A DNA stretch of 64,000 nt from Thelephora terrestris (taxonomy: Eukaryota; Basidiomycota; Agaricomycetes; Thelephorales; Thelephoraceae), in NCBI GenBank assembly GCA_015956445.1, contig WIUZ02000003.1, forward strand, positions 1,860,001-1,924,000, read 5' to 3'. Under the pieces are notes generated by a model. The model was not told the DNA's origin and did not search any database. It saw only the letters and a program-made list of their open reading frames with translations. The translations under genes were made by a program, and so were the position numbers. Below, one piece after another: positions 33,568-44,071 of this stretch (positions within the stretch are counted from its first letter, which is position 1; each line of letters starts with the position of its first letter).

Positions 33568-34191
33568 ATGTTCAGTCCCCCAAACCCTTTCCCCTCTACC
33601 AGTCCAGTCCAACGACCAAGCGTTCCTGACGCCAGGAGATCTATCTGGGAGTATAAACTCATTAGAAGTCTCCAAGTAAACCGAACAGCCGGTTTACTCA
33701 CCCATTTCCCTTACTACCGACCCTTTTCAGCTCTCGACGCCGGAGTCATCACTCCTCCTTTTCTCCTAGGAGCAGATCACCAATTCCTCTGGAATTCAGA
33801 TCTTACGGAAAGTGTCCTTGCAACTGTTTACTTCAGTATCAGCCCGGCCTTTTACTTCCCCTCCCCACGTATTCATCTTACTACTAACATCCACACCCAC
33901 TCTCCTGCGATCATCGTTCTCTGGTGGGAAGTTCCAACTGAATTACCTTACTCAGTCATAGAATATCTCGTCAACTTCGAATGTCTTAGCGACCAAGACT
34001 TTGAACCCTTTGTGCAACACCTCAATCGGTTCTGCCAAGACTACCACTCACCCGTCCACCCATATCAGACAGAGTCACCTCTCTCCCTTGACATTCCTCC
34101 TCTCCTCGTCTCTACGCCCGGAACCCCCTTCAAAGTCAGACCCGACACCCCGCACCTGTCCGCTAATCCTCTAGCGCCCCACAAACAGTAA
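33568..34191 (+). CDS. LTR-borne gene B, family C copy 1
   Basis: A single uninterrupted frame of 207 codons beginning MFSPPNPFPSTSPV, ending LAPHKQ only 20 bp before the LTR end. The protein has a hydrophobic and aromatic central part (LLTHFPYYRPF, ESVLATVYFSISPAFYFPSP, PAIIVLWWE) and an acidic segment (LSDQDFEPFVQ), with a proline-rich tail. It follows a TATATAAG box and lies where the leader (R-U5) of the element RNA would be. The second copy (37646-38269) also keeps the full 207-codon frame, with roughly 90 percent identity. No family is recognised. Confidence 0.6.
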   Translation: MFSPPNPFPSTSPVQRPSVPDARRSIWEYKLIRSLQVNRTAGLLTHFPYYRPFSALDAGVITPPFLLGADHQFLWNSDLTESVLATVYFSISPAFYFPSPRIHLTTNIHTHSPAIIVLWWEVPTELPYSVIEYLVNFECLSDQDFEPFVQHLNRFCQDYHSPVHPYQTESPLSLDIPPLLVSTPGTPFKVRPDTPHLSANPLAPHKQ

Positions 34192-35296
34192 GCAGGCCTA
34201 CAACCCTGACAGATTGATGACTCCACCAGGTGATCGACTGGACGCTCGAGATGTTCTAATATGAACGCTGGGGTTCTATAGTTATGAGGCGCAGTTGACG
34301 CGCAGAGCGGGAGGGAGAGCAGATGGGGGATGTCTTGGATCAAACAAGAAACTCAGACTTGTCCTTAACTGCAACTGGGCTGAGAAGGGCAGAGGATTTC
34401 CTGAGGTAACAAAACTAAGGTACTACGATACAGCCACAGTTGCTACTTATACTAAAGGAGTGCCCATGACATCAATACCCTAATATACCCTTATCAAGTC
34501 TGAACAAAGGGAGATAAGGAGTGTGAGAACGCTAAGTAAGGGAAGCGAACAAATATGACGCGTGGGAAGATAAAGGACAAAGGGCCTTACTAGCGTGTGA
34601 AGGATTGCATAAAAGATAACAATAGTCTGCATGAAACATAGGGGTAAAGATAACACTAGTCCTAAAAGAAAGAGGGGCATGGGGTCATTAAAGTTCGTAC
34701 CTGGGGATCACACCCAAGGGTCAGGTGGAAACCTCTCATTGCTTCGTGCAATTTTTGAGCGGCTCTGAGATAAGGGACCATGCATCATCCCTTGTTGTCT
34801 GTAGGCGGTAACAGCACCATGGACTAGTGGCAACCTCAACGTACGTCCAAACATGAGGAGGTCAGGCCTAGACTCATGGGACATGAGGGATTACAGATTC
34901 GCCGGTGTTTCACGCTAACGGCTACTTCCACATTCGCTGGGCTAAACAAAAGGAGCCTAAGGCACTCCCAATGATCAACAGCGATTCCTTCCTTCCGTTA
35001 GGAAGACTGTGATGTGACTGTCCACGTGTGTGATCAGGGTCCAGGGTTGGTCGTTATCGTGATGTCATTAATGAGTCATCAGGGTCGTAAAGGGGGTTTA
35101 TCAAGGTCATGAGACCTATTTTTAGTGCGCACGCATTCTAGGCGTTCCGGAATGAAGTTCTTCCAAGGCCGTCCTGTGGGCCGAGGTGTCAGCTTGATGT
35201 AGTAAGCCAATGATGATGGTACAGGGGCGGAAGTTGATGTGACCCGGACCAATGAGGTTCGTCGAGGTAGGTCACGTGAAGGATCACCAATCTAGG

Positions 35297-35304
35297 CTAT
35301 AAGA
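35297..35304 (+). promoter_or_regulatory. TATA-like box of LTR B gene
   Basis: CTATAAGA about 70 bp upstream of the ATG at 35370. It is conserved in the other family B copies (minus strand near 27270, plus strand near 62360). Confidence 0.6.
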
Positions 35305-35369
35305 AGGACGTCTTCTTGGAGCCATCCTTGATCAGCAACACCAGCAACTTCCCCATCATTTTACCAAAC

Positions 35370-38300
35370 ATGTCCTTCCCCAACAACCATACCTACAAAG
35401 TTGCCAATGGCATCTCCACCATTTCCCGTATCGACTGTCGTGCCGCCACTTGCAAGACCTACGCCAGTGAGGCGGGGACTCCCTATACCACTGATGACCA
35501 GGTATGGGGGAGAGCTAGAGCTTCTTGTGTTTGCACTAACTCCTTCCTCTAGGTAGAGGCACATTCTTTCGGTGTTTGATGCCAAACTAACAGCTTCTAG
35601 ATCTTGCAGGTCGTTCAGCAGGTGGACGTCGAATGTCTCAGGGAGACGATTCCTCATTTGATGGGGTTGACCTGGGACAATGAGCTCTGGGTCCGTACCA
35701 TGATCGCCGAGAAGGTGGCCTTCCAGATGAGGGGTAGGTTCGGAGAGTTGGAGCATCCAATCAAGAAGGAGCTCTGGTACACCCTGCAAAGGGGAATCTA
35801 CGATCAAGACCTGTTGGAGCACGGAGCGACTGTTCTTCGGGCCGTCCGCCACGCCACTGCTTCCACTTCGCTGTTGTGGTCACTCGTTCGAGAGGGGGAA
35901 AGCCAGGTAGGTTCTCCGTTTGAATATTCGAGTATGACTCTCGACTAATCAAACTGCCTAGGTCGAACGTTTAGAGCGCGAGGTGAAGGAGGCAAAGGCA
36001 GACGTCCTTCGTCTGTCAGCGGAGGGTCTTCAAATGAAGGAGACCATGGCCGCCTTCCAGCAGGGGACGAACGAGGCATTGGAAGCGATGGTGGCTAACC
36101 ATCAAGAGTTGATTGCCGGCCTGAAGGTTCGGGATAACAACATCAAGGGTGTGTTGGCCAGGAGGGATGAAAAGGTACCTTCAGCCTTTGCAGGTTTATG
36201 CAATGACTGAGACACTTCTTCTAGACTGAACAGCTCGAAGACGTGGTGGCTGTGTTGACGGCGCAAGTCGCGTCCTTGCAGGACAAGACCTGCAACTACA
36301 AGGAAGGTCCTGTGCTGGTCGGTCAGGGGACTGCCGATGTTCCGTTCGAGCTGGAGTATGCCGACAAGGTGGTACTCCCATTGCCAAACCCATTGTCCTA
36401 TGCGACACCTCCGCTTGAGAATGCGGTTCCCGTTCCGACTCCAGCTCCGGCTTCCACTCTGGCCACGTCCAACAAGGAGAACTGTGGGCACTGCGTCTTG
36501 CAGCTGATCAGTCAGTTAGTGAAGATCGAGGACGAGGTCATGGAGGTTGACCGGGCTGAAGATGCTCCGAGGGTTGCCGAGGTACGTCTGGTGACACTGG
36601 GGGCAAGGGGTCAAATACCCAGTGGGTACATGCTGAATACATTGTGATCACAGTCCAAAAGTGATCACAATGTGCTCAGTGGGGAAAATTTGAATACATT
36701 CAAAATGTACCTGGCCATGTGAACCCAATGTGCCCAGTGGGCACATTTTGATTGTGATCACAATGTACCCATCAATGTGATCTCAATGTGCCCACTGGGG
36801 ACATTTTGATTGCGATCACAATGTACACATCAATGTGATCTCAATGTGCCTGCTGTGCACATTTTAATTTCTTTCACAATGTCCCCATCAATGTGTTCCC
36901 AATGTACCCAGCTCATTACATAATAGTTTCTTTCACAATGTTGTCCACAATGTGTCCAGCATGTGGCTGAGCCACTCATTCAAAATTCTTTCACAAAGTA
37001 TCCAGTGATGTGTCTAGAATGTGTACAGCCATACACATAGTGATTTCTTTGAAAGTTCATGATGAAATTGAACAATATTGAGATTACATTGTGATTACTT
37101 CAAAAAGAACCCCCTGGGGACATTATGGACACATCACTGGATAATCTTTGAAATAATTTTGAATGAGTGGCTCAGCCACATGCTGGACACATTGTGGACA
37201 ACATTGTGAAAGAAACTATTATGTAATGAGCTGGGTACATTGGGAACACATTGATGGGGACATTGTGAAAGAAATTAAAATGTGCACAGCAGGCACATTG
37301 AGATCACATTGATGTGTACATTGTGATCGCAATCAAAATGTCCCCAGTGGGCACATTGAGATCACATTGATGGGTACATTGTGATCACAATCAAAATGTG
37401 CCCACTGGGCACATTGGGTTCACATGGCCAGGTACATTTTGAATGTATTCAAATTTTCCCCACTGGGCACATTGTGATCACTTTTTGACTGTGATCACAA
37501 TGTATTCAGCATGTACCCACCGGGTATTTGACCCCTTGCCCCCAGTGTGACTAAGGGGCAATGTTACAAACACTCTCGATGCCGTCCTGCACATTGCATG
37601 GCTCTGTCAGCTAATCCTTACCCTTTGTCAGGGTTGTAGGCCTGCTTACTGTTTGTGGGGCGCTAGAGGATTAGCGGATGGATGAGGGGTGTCGGGTCTG
37701 GTTTTGAAGGGGGTTCCGGGTGTAGAGACGAGAGGAGGAGGGATATCAAGAGAAAGGGGTGACTCGGTTTGATAGGGGTGGACGGGCGAGTGGTAGTCCT
37801 GGCAGAACTGATTGAGCTGTTGTACGAACGGTTCGAAGTCTTGATCGCTAAGGCGTTCGAAGTTGACGAGATATTCTATGACAGAGAAAGGAAGTTCAGT
37901 TGGGATTTCCCACCAAAGGACGATGATAGCAGGGGAATGGGTGTGGATGTTAGTCGTGAGATGAACTCGTGGAGAGGGGAAATAGAAGGCCGGACTGATA
38001 CTGAAGTAGACAGTCGCAAGGACGCTCTCAGTAAGATCTGAATTCCAGAGGAATTGATGATCCGCTCCTAATAGAAAGGGGGGAGTAGTGACTCCGGCGT
38101 CGAGAGCTGCGAAGGGTCGGTAGTAAGGGAAGTGGGTAAGTAAACCGGCGGTTCGGTTTACTTGAAGACTTCTGATGAGTTTATACTCCCAGATAGATCT
38201 TCTGGCGTCAGGGATTACTGGTCGCTGAACTGGGCTAGTAGAGGGGAAAGGATCCGGGGCGCTGAACATACACTGGCAGGAGGATTCCTGCTTGGATGAG

Positions 38301-40388
38301 TTAGAAGGAGTAAGACGTGAGGAGAATTCCTCAGCTTACTTTTATTCAAGTTGTGGGTAGAGGAGTACAGAAGAGATTGAGAATGGGGAAAAGAAAGGAG
38401 CGAACGCTCTTCCTTATATACCCAATCCTCTACAGGAGTCATAATTCTACAAGGAACCAAACGTGTATAAACATGGTCTGTGCGTACTTTAGGGTAGGTC
38501 GAATGAGTCGGAGAAAGGGGACTTAGGACGATGAGCGGTAATGACTAATACTAAAACAAACAGGAGGAATGACTAGGGGGATTTCTTCCGATCGACGGGG
38601 ATTTCTCTGGGTTTCGGAAGTAGTAGAAGTGTGGCGGGGATTTCTCCTGATCGATGGGGATTTCTCTGAGTTTCGGAAGTAGTAGAAGTGTGGAGGGGAA
38701 ATTCCCTGATCGATGGGGATTTCTCAGGTTTTGATGGGATCGCGATTTGGGGTTGAGGGTTTGTTTATCCTAATTGGGACTTTAATGGAAGATAATTATT
38801 GTTTTCCCTTTTGGGATTCTGTTGAGTCAGGATGTATTTAAGTCAGGGGGATTAATGATCGTTTCCCCCATCGTCTCTTTTCCATTCCCACCAAACCAAC
38901 CACCACTCTCCTACTCAACCTTTGAATACTATGTCTTCTTCCGTCGCCAACAACGCCGCACTCAACGCCGCTGCCACCCCCTTCGACTTCACTCCGTCCT
39001 TCGAGACGGATGCTCCCTTCAACGTGGAGCAGCACCTCTATGACTCCCCCGCCAACATCGCTCATGACAACCGGGTTGCCATTGACTTCCTTGCCGCTCA
39101 CAATGCTCCTGCCGAGTTCTGGGAACAGGCTGGGTACGAAGACCCCAGGCTTGCCATGCCTCAGATGCAGGCTCAACACCCTGCGGCCTCTCGCTTGTTG
39201 GACGTTATGGAGAGGGAGAGGGAGGATAGGATCGCGAAGTTGGAGAAGCGCGTGGACCTCATGTACGTCATCATGAACAGTTTGAATGATGACTTCTCTC
39301 ACTTTGCTTTGGAACATTGGGGACCTTTCCAGGCATCTCTCTTCCAATATTTCGGACACCAATGCCGCGGGGCCTATTGCACCGACCCCCCTTGCAAGTC
39401 CCCAGTCGTCCCTTCGCCGCCGCCAGGATCAGGGCGTTCCTCTCCCTCCATCCCCTCCTTGGAGTCCTGCCCCAGTTCGCCAGATGGTGGAGAGGTCCCA
39501 GAAGAAGAAGACCCGCAAGAGTCCGATGACTCGTTCTGGTCAACGTTGTCGTCCCTCCGACAAGTCACGGCAGGTGAAGATGAAGTTGAAGGTGGAAGTG
39601 GCGGGTCTCCAAGACCGCTATGGGTTCTCCTTAGTGAGCGGGGCCTTGCTGGACGTGCGGCGAGAGATGTATGAGAGTCTCTCTCATGATGTGTTGGGGT
39701 GTAGGGAATGTTGGCAGGATCCGGTGACGCGAGAGTGGTCCTACTGTCCTGAAAGCGTTTATAATCCTCACCACTTTGCTCATCGTTGCCCTCTTCCCCA
39801 GAATTGTTCGTGTGATATCGACCCGTTTGTTCTTGTCTGAATTTGTAGTTCTTTTTAACCACTTGTGTACTATTATTACTGCGAATAAGACCAATGTCTT
39901 GGATTACTTGTGCGATTTTGGCTACTATGTCACGCGTTCGTGACACCCTTGACCAGTTGAGTCGGATGGTGACCAGTCTGGTCAAGGTGAGGGACAATCC
40001 TTCCGATACTGGGTCCACCGTCCCTACCGACAGGTCGAGTCCGAGATCCAACTCCGACACCAGCTTTGCCTCGCAAGACAGGATCCCACCCAGGGGTCCG
40101 ACGAGGGAGACAGAGGGTTGCTTGCCGACTATGTCGATAGTGCTGCCGAGCAGTCACCCAGTGATGGAGATGTGGGATCAGGTGTTCCGCAGTTCGGTGA
40201 CATCTGGGAGGCTGATCGGGCCGCTCAAAGGCATCTCTTCATATCGGCTTGAACTAGTCGTTCAGCTGAGCGCCGAAGATGGTGACGCCATGTTCGGGGA
40301 GGTCCTTGCGAGGAGGGGCCAGCACTACGATCTCCGAGATGGACAGTTGATGACCTTTAGGCCTGCCGTAGATAGAGTTGACTTTTGA
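35370..40388 (+). CDS. LTR-borne coiled-coil gene, family B copy i (interrupted)
   Basis: Same gene as at 25462-27202, in plus orientation. Blocks seen are MSFPNNHTYKVANG (35370), VDVECLRETIPHLMGLTWD (35620-35910), LEREVKEAKADVLRLSAEG (35965-36175) and VAVLTAQVASLQDKTC (36243 on). Foldback element 2 and LTR family C copy 2 are inserted in the 3' part, after which the frame containing LELVVQLSAEDGDAMFGEVL continues to 40388. It is broken by two large insertions. Short GT-AG-like gaps between blocks match those of the other copies. Confidence 0.6.
36595..37547. mobile_element. Foldback DNA element 2 (CACTA-like MITE)
   Basis: A 953-bp palindrome, CACTGGGGGCAAGGGGTCAAA to its reverse complement, with a 3-bp duplication TGA (36592-36594, 37548-37550). 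The empty site is present in LTR B copy ii (minus strand, about 25965-25985), confirming the ends and the duplication. The arms carry many copies of ACATTGTGATCACAATGT and CAATGTGCCCACTGGG-like motifs, comparable to the subterminal repeats of CACTA elements. Confidence 0.92.
37646..38269 (-). CDS. LTR-borne gene B, family C copy 2
   Basis: A 207-codon frame starting MFSAPDPFPSTSPV, the counterpart of 33568-34191. Differences are scattered and the length is exactly kept, which suggests the frame was under selection before these copies were made or that the copies are young. Function unknown. Confidence 0.6.
   Translation of the reverse strand: MFSAPDPFPSTSPVQRPVIPDARRSIWEYKLIRSLQVNRTAGLLTHFPYYRPFAALDAGVTTPPFLLGADHQFLWNSDLTESVLATVYFSISPAFYFPSPRVHLTTNIHTHSPAIIVLWWEIPTELPFSVIEYLVNFERLSDQDFEPFVQQLNQFCQDYHSPVHPYQTESPLSLDIPPPLVSTPGTPFKTRPDTPHPSANPLAPHKQ
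38270..38930. promoter_or_regulatory. Bidirectional promoter region with minisatellite, LTR C copy 2
   Basis: Same layout as 32908-33567: a GTATTTAAG box (38833-38841, plus) for gene A, a TATATAAG box on the minus strand (about 38413-38420) for gene B, and a minisatellite at 38578-38735 with GGGGATTTCTC cores. Confidence 0.6.
38931..39840 (+). CDS. LTR-borne gene A, family C copy 2 (two overlapping frames)
   Basis: Starts MSSSVANNAALNAAATPF at 38931. The first frame (to 39674) keeps EQHLYDSPANIAHDN, FWEQAGYEDPRL and REREDRIAKLEKRVDLMYVI. The overlapping second frame (39286-39840) keeps VEVAGLQDRYGF and the cysteine-rich end GCRECWQDPVTREWSYCPE with FAHRCPLPQNCSCDIDP. The layout is the same as in copy 1 at 32004-32907, so the overlap is a shared feature. 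Whether the second frame is reached by splicing, frameshifting or its own start is not shown. Confidence 0.55.
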
Positions 40389-40572
40389 TGGGACGTTGAT
40401 AGCACTTCGTATAGCCATGTTGTTTTGATTCGCTGGGAATAGTACACGCGTGTGTGTGTTTTGAATGTTTGGTGTGAAGGATAAGTAATGTGAAGCATTC
40501 AAACATAAGAAATGGTAAGAAGAGTTCGAAGAAAGAGTGTGTATAAAAAGTTTAAAAATACCATGTTCCTGA

Positions 40573-41583
40573 CACTGGGGACAAGGGGTCAAATACCTGG
40601 TGGGTACATGCTGAACACATTGTGATCACAGTCAACAAGTGATTGTAATGTGCCCAGTGGGGGAAAGTTAAATACATTCAAAATGTGCCCAGCCATGTGA
40701 GTTCAATGTGCCCAGTGGGCACATTTTGATTGTGATCACAATGTACCCATCAATGTGATCACAATGTGCCCACTGGGGACATTTTGATTGGGATCACAAT
40801 GTACACATCAATGTGATCTCAATGTGCCTGCTGTGCACATTTTGATTGTGATCACAATGTTCCCATCAATGTGTTCTCAATGTACCCAGCTCATTACATA
40901 AAAGTTTTTTTCACAACGTTGTCCACAATGTGTCCAGCATGTGCCTGAGCCACTCATTCAAACTTCTTTCACAAAGTATCCAGTGATGTGTCCATAATGT
41001 CCCCAGGGGGTTCTTTTTGAAGTAATCACAATGTAGTCTCAATATTGTTCAATTTCATCATGAACTTTCAAAGAAATCACTATGTGTATGGCTGTACACA
41101 TTCTAGACACATCACTGGGTACTTTGTGAAAGAAGTTTGAATGAGTGGCTCAGCCACATGCTGGACACATTGTGGACAACGTTGTGAAAAAAACTTTTAT
41201 GTAATGAGCTGGGTACATTGAGAACACATTGATGGGAACATTGTGAAAGAAATTAAAATGTGCACAGCAGGCACATTGAGATCACATTGATGTGTACATT
41301 GTGATCGCAATCAAAATGTCCCCAGTGGGCACATTGAGATCACATTGATGGGTACATTGTGATCACAATCAAAATGTCCCCAGTGGGCACATTGAGATCA
41401 CATTGATGGGTACATTGTGATCACAACCAAAATGTGCCTACTGGGCACATTGGACTCACATGGCCAGGCACATTTTGAATGTATTTAACTTTCCCCCACT
41501 GGGCACATTGCAATCACTTGTTGACTGTGATCACAATGTGTTCAGCATGTACCCACCGGGTATTTGACCCCTTGTCCCCAGTG
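40573..41583. mobile_element. Foldback DNA element 3 (CACTA-like MITE)
   Basis: A 1011-bp palindrome with ends CACTGGGGACAAGGGGTCA and reverse complement, and the duplication TGA (40570-40572, 41584-41586). It sits two bases from the end of LTR B copy i, splitting the terminal TGACA. Same subfamily as elements 2 and 4. Confidence 0.92.
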
Positions 41584-41588
41584 TGACA

Positions 41589-41797
41589 CCCTGCCATTCG
41601 TTGGAGGTTGCTCTTAGCACCACCATAGACCGCCTGATAATCGCTGGATCACACAAGATGACATCGCCCAGGGTCACAGTGAACTCTTTTGATTCCTCGT
41701 TCAAGAACTTCAGCTTGTTACCATGCTGAACGGCCTTGTGGTCCGGTGAGACCTGTGGGTTTTTCACCAGACTTTCGAGGTTACCCTCTACAAACGT
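41589..41797 (-). pseudogene. FunK1 piece 4
   Basis: Encodes LVKNPQVSPDHKAVQ, LKFLNEESKEFTVTLGDV and IIRRSMVVLRATSNEW, the segment just before the ATP-site block of the kinase. Bounded by LTR E copy 1 (duplication ACGT) and LTR B copy i (duplication CCCTG). Confidence 0.8.
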
Positions 41798-42789
41798 TGT
41801 CGTGACTGTATTTCGGGCACTATCCAGAATCGTGACCTTCTCTCGACTATTGACAACCGCTGCACAAGGTCTAGATGACTTCCCTCAGCATTCTCGACTG
41901 TCCCAATGAGGATTCGCTGTCCCTTCACTTCGCCACACTTCCCTCTCTCCCTATTCTTCCTTGCGACTTCCTGATGTTTTCCCTTTCGACCTGCGACTTA
42001 GACCTGCGACCTGCGACTTGCACCCTTCGACCCCAGACCTGTGACCTGTGTTCCCCAGTAGATAGTTTCCCTTAGACTCTCTTTCCCTCATGTCTCATCC
42101 CGATTGTGTCCTGACCGTTTCCTGACTCTCTACTGCGTCTTGTTTCTTTAGTTTACATTTCCCTATCTCCATTCCCTGCGTCCTGATCATGTCTCAATCG
42201 ATCGCTTCGCTCTCAACTCTAGGCCTCTCTCTGGTTTGTTTTCCAACCACATTCCTTTCCCTCGCTGTTCCCTTCGATCCCTTGCCTTCCCTATGTCATA
42301 GCCGCATCATTAGGTCTTTCGACATCACTTTGGTTCGTTTCCTTTGGTCCCTTCGTTCTCAGAGTCCCCAGTATTGTCTATAAAGGCCCCTGTATTCGAT
42401 AGACCTAGCAATTACTCAGCAGTGTTCCCTCTCTCTCTCTTCCTCTCTCTCTCTCTTCTGAGGCCTAGCAGCGTTGCTACAGTCCTCCCTTTGGTTCCCT
42501 CATCACCTCGCCCTCGTTCTCGTCGTCCCTCTGGTCTCTCGTGTCCCACTGGTGTCCCGATTTCTGACTCTCTTGTCCCGATGTTTCCCTTAGTTGACTA
42601 TTGGTAGTTTCGTGCCCTGGCTTTCCTGTTGCCTTCTGCCTTGTTCTCCTGTTCTCTTCCCGACTTTCTCTCTCACCTTTCGTTAGCTTCCTGCAGATTT
42701 CCTAGAGGCTCGCGCCTCTAAACCGAGGACCCAACCTTCTAACTGCCATCTCTGCCCTCTTGGACTCCGAAGGCTTTGTGGCTAGTTCA
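41798..42789 (+). mobile_element. LTR family E, copy 1 (solo LTR)
   Basis: The 992-bp LTR runs from TGTCGTGACTG to TAGTTCA, with a 4-bp duplication ACGT (41794-41797, 42790-42793) in the FunK1 gene. A TATA-like CTATAAAGG is near 42380. It matches 46756-47756 along its length at roughly 85-90 percent. No gene is carried. Confidence 0.85.
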
Positions 42790-43570
42790 ACGTGTCCAGG
42801 ATTCCGTTCTGCTTGAAAGAAAGACAGTGAAAAGCGATGATGACACCAATGAATTGGTCCAACCCCTTGCCCTCGTAAACGCTGATCACTGAGGACACAA
42901 GGATTACCAATTGATTGGCGTGATAGAGCTGGAGACGATCGCGGTTGACAAGTTTTGGTTTCTGGAGCTGACACAGAAGAACTTCTTTCAGGAGGCAAAC
43001 ACAAGGTGAATGCCGTCTTGCTCTTCTTCAGCGCCGGCTGACTGTTTGGGTCCGATTCCTCAGGAAGTTGTTTCCTAGGCAAAGAAGATTTGGAACCGGT
43101 TGTCGACTTGTTAGGGGGAGTAGACCTGCTTTTCTGCCTGAAGGAACTCGCATGGTTCAAAATCAGATCGACATCTGTTCCCCATGTAAGTCATCACCTG
43201 CCATGGTGGGAACTTGGTACATGCTTACTGTTGACGATCAACCTGGTAATGCTCTCACTGTCCCATATGGCGGTATCGTTTGCTTTGACCTCAAGTGCAT
43301 GGAGGGCGTTGGCCCAGTTGAGTGGAGAGGTGAGGGGCTTGTTGGCCTTGGGCTTGCTGTCCTCGGCCTTGCTGTCCTCAGCCTTGCTGTCTTCAGCCTT
43401 GCTGTCTTCAGCCTTGCTGTCTTCAGCCTTGCTGTCCTCAGCCTTGCTATCCCTGGGCTCGCCTTTCTTGGAGGATCCAGGCAGCTGGCAGTCGCTGTGA
43501 AGAACAACCAAGTCGGGAGAGAGGTGGGCCTTGTTCATGACCCCGCCCCGAAGCTTGTCATTGCGGCTGA
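42790..43570 (-). pseudogene. FunK1 piece 3
   Basis: Carries HLSPDLVVLHSD, the SKAED repeat tract, ALEVKANDTAIWDSE, then after an intron-like gap a basic serine-rich region and DRLQLYHANQLVILVSS with FIGVIIAFHCLS, all typical of the FunK1 N-terminal half. Confidence 0.8.
43351..43455 (-). repeat. 15-bp tandem repeat coding SKAED
   Basis: Six to seven units of GCCTTGCTGTCTTCA on the plus strand give repeated D-S-K-A-E on the minus strand in the FunK1 reading frame. An expansion of this kind keeps the frame because the unit is a multiple of three. Confidence 0.85.
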
Positions 43571-44071
43571 CACTGGGGGTGAGGGGTCAAATGTGTCCAC
43601 TGGGGACATTTTGATTGCAATCACAATGTACACATCAATGTGATCTCAATGTGCCTGCTGTGCACATTTTAATTTCTTTCACAATGTTCCCATCAATGTG
43701 TTCCCAATGTACCCAGCTCATTACATAATAGTTTCTTTCATGATGTTGTCCACAATGTGTCCAGCATGTGCCTGAGCCACTCATTCAAAATTCTTTCAAA
43801 GATTACCCAGTGATGTGTCCATAATGTCCCCAGGGGGTTCTTTTTGAACTAATCACAATGTAGTCTCAATATTGTTCAATTTCATCATGAACTTTCTAAG
43901 AAATCATTATGTATATGGCTGTACACATTCTAGACACATCACTGGGTACTTTGTGAAAGAAGTTTGAATGAGTGGATCAGCCACATGCTGGACACATTGT
44001 GGACAACATCATGAAAGAAACTATTATGTAATGAGCTGGGTACATTGGGAACACATTGATGGGAACATTGT

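Larger units (their letters stand above)
31899..34211 (+). mobile_element. LTR family C, copy 1 (solo LTR)
   Basis: The 2313-bp LTR runs from TGTCACAAACGCG to CAACCCTGACA and is flanked by the 5-bp duplication GATTG (31894-31898, 34212-34216) inside LTR B copy i. The empty site is visible in LTR B copy iii near 49573. It contains a divergent pair of genes with a central promoter region. Confidence 0.9.
37626..39945 (-). mobile_element. LTR family C, copy 2 (solo LTR)
   Basis: The 2320-bp LTR from TGTCAGGGTTGTAGG to TTCGTGACA is reversed relative to copy 1. The duplication CCCTT flanks it (37621-37625, 39946-39950) inside LTR B copy i. The empty site is recognisable in LTR B copy ii near 25900. 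Confidence 0.9.
31680..41588 (+). mobile_element. LTR family B, copy i, with four nested insertions
   Basis: A solo LTR beginning TGTCAGGGCCACTCTACCCC at 31680 and ending CCTGACA at 41588. It is flanked by the perfect 5-bp duplication CCCTG (31675-31679 and 41589-41593) in the FunK1 gene. Inside are two family C LTRs (31899-34211 and 37626-39945) and foldback elements 2 and 3, each with its own target duplication. Un-nested length is about 3.3 kb. No internal retroelement region remains, so it is a recombined solo LTR. The head resembles that of the chromovirus LTR (family A). Confidence 0.88.

Noticed and set aside
36595-37547. Regular repeats resembling a CRISPR-like array
   Set aside because: The repeats are the two halves of one palindrome with internal motifs; spacers are not unique and the host is a fungus.
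43090-43500. Repetitive hydrophobic frame (LLSSALLSS) looking like a membrane protein
   Set aside because: It is the opposite strand of the SKAED repeat in the FunK1 gene.
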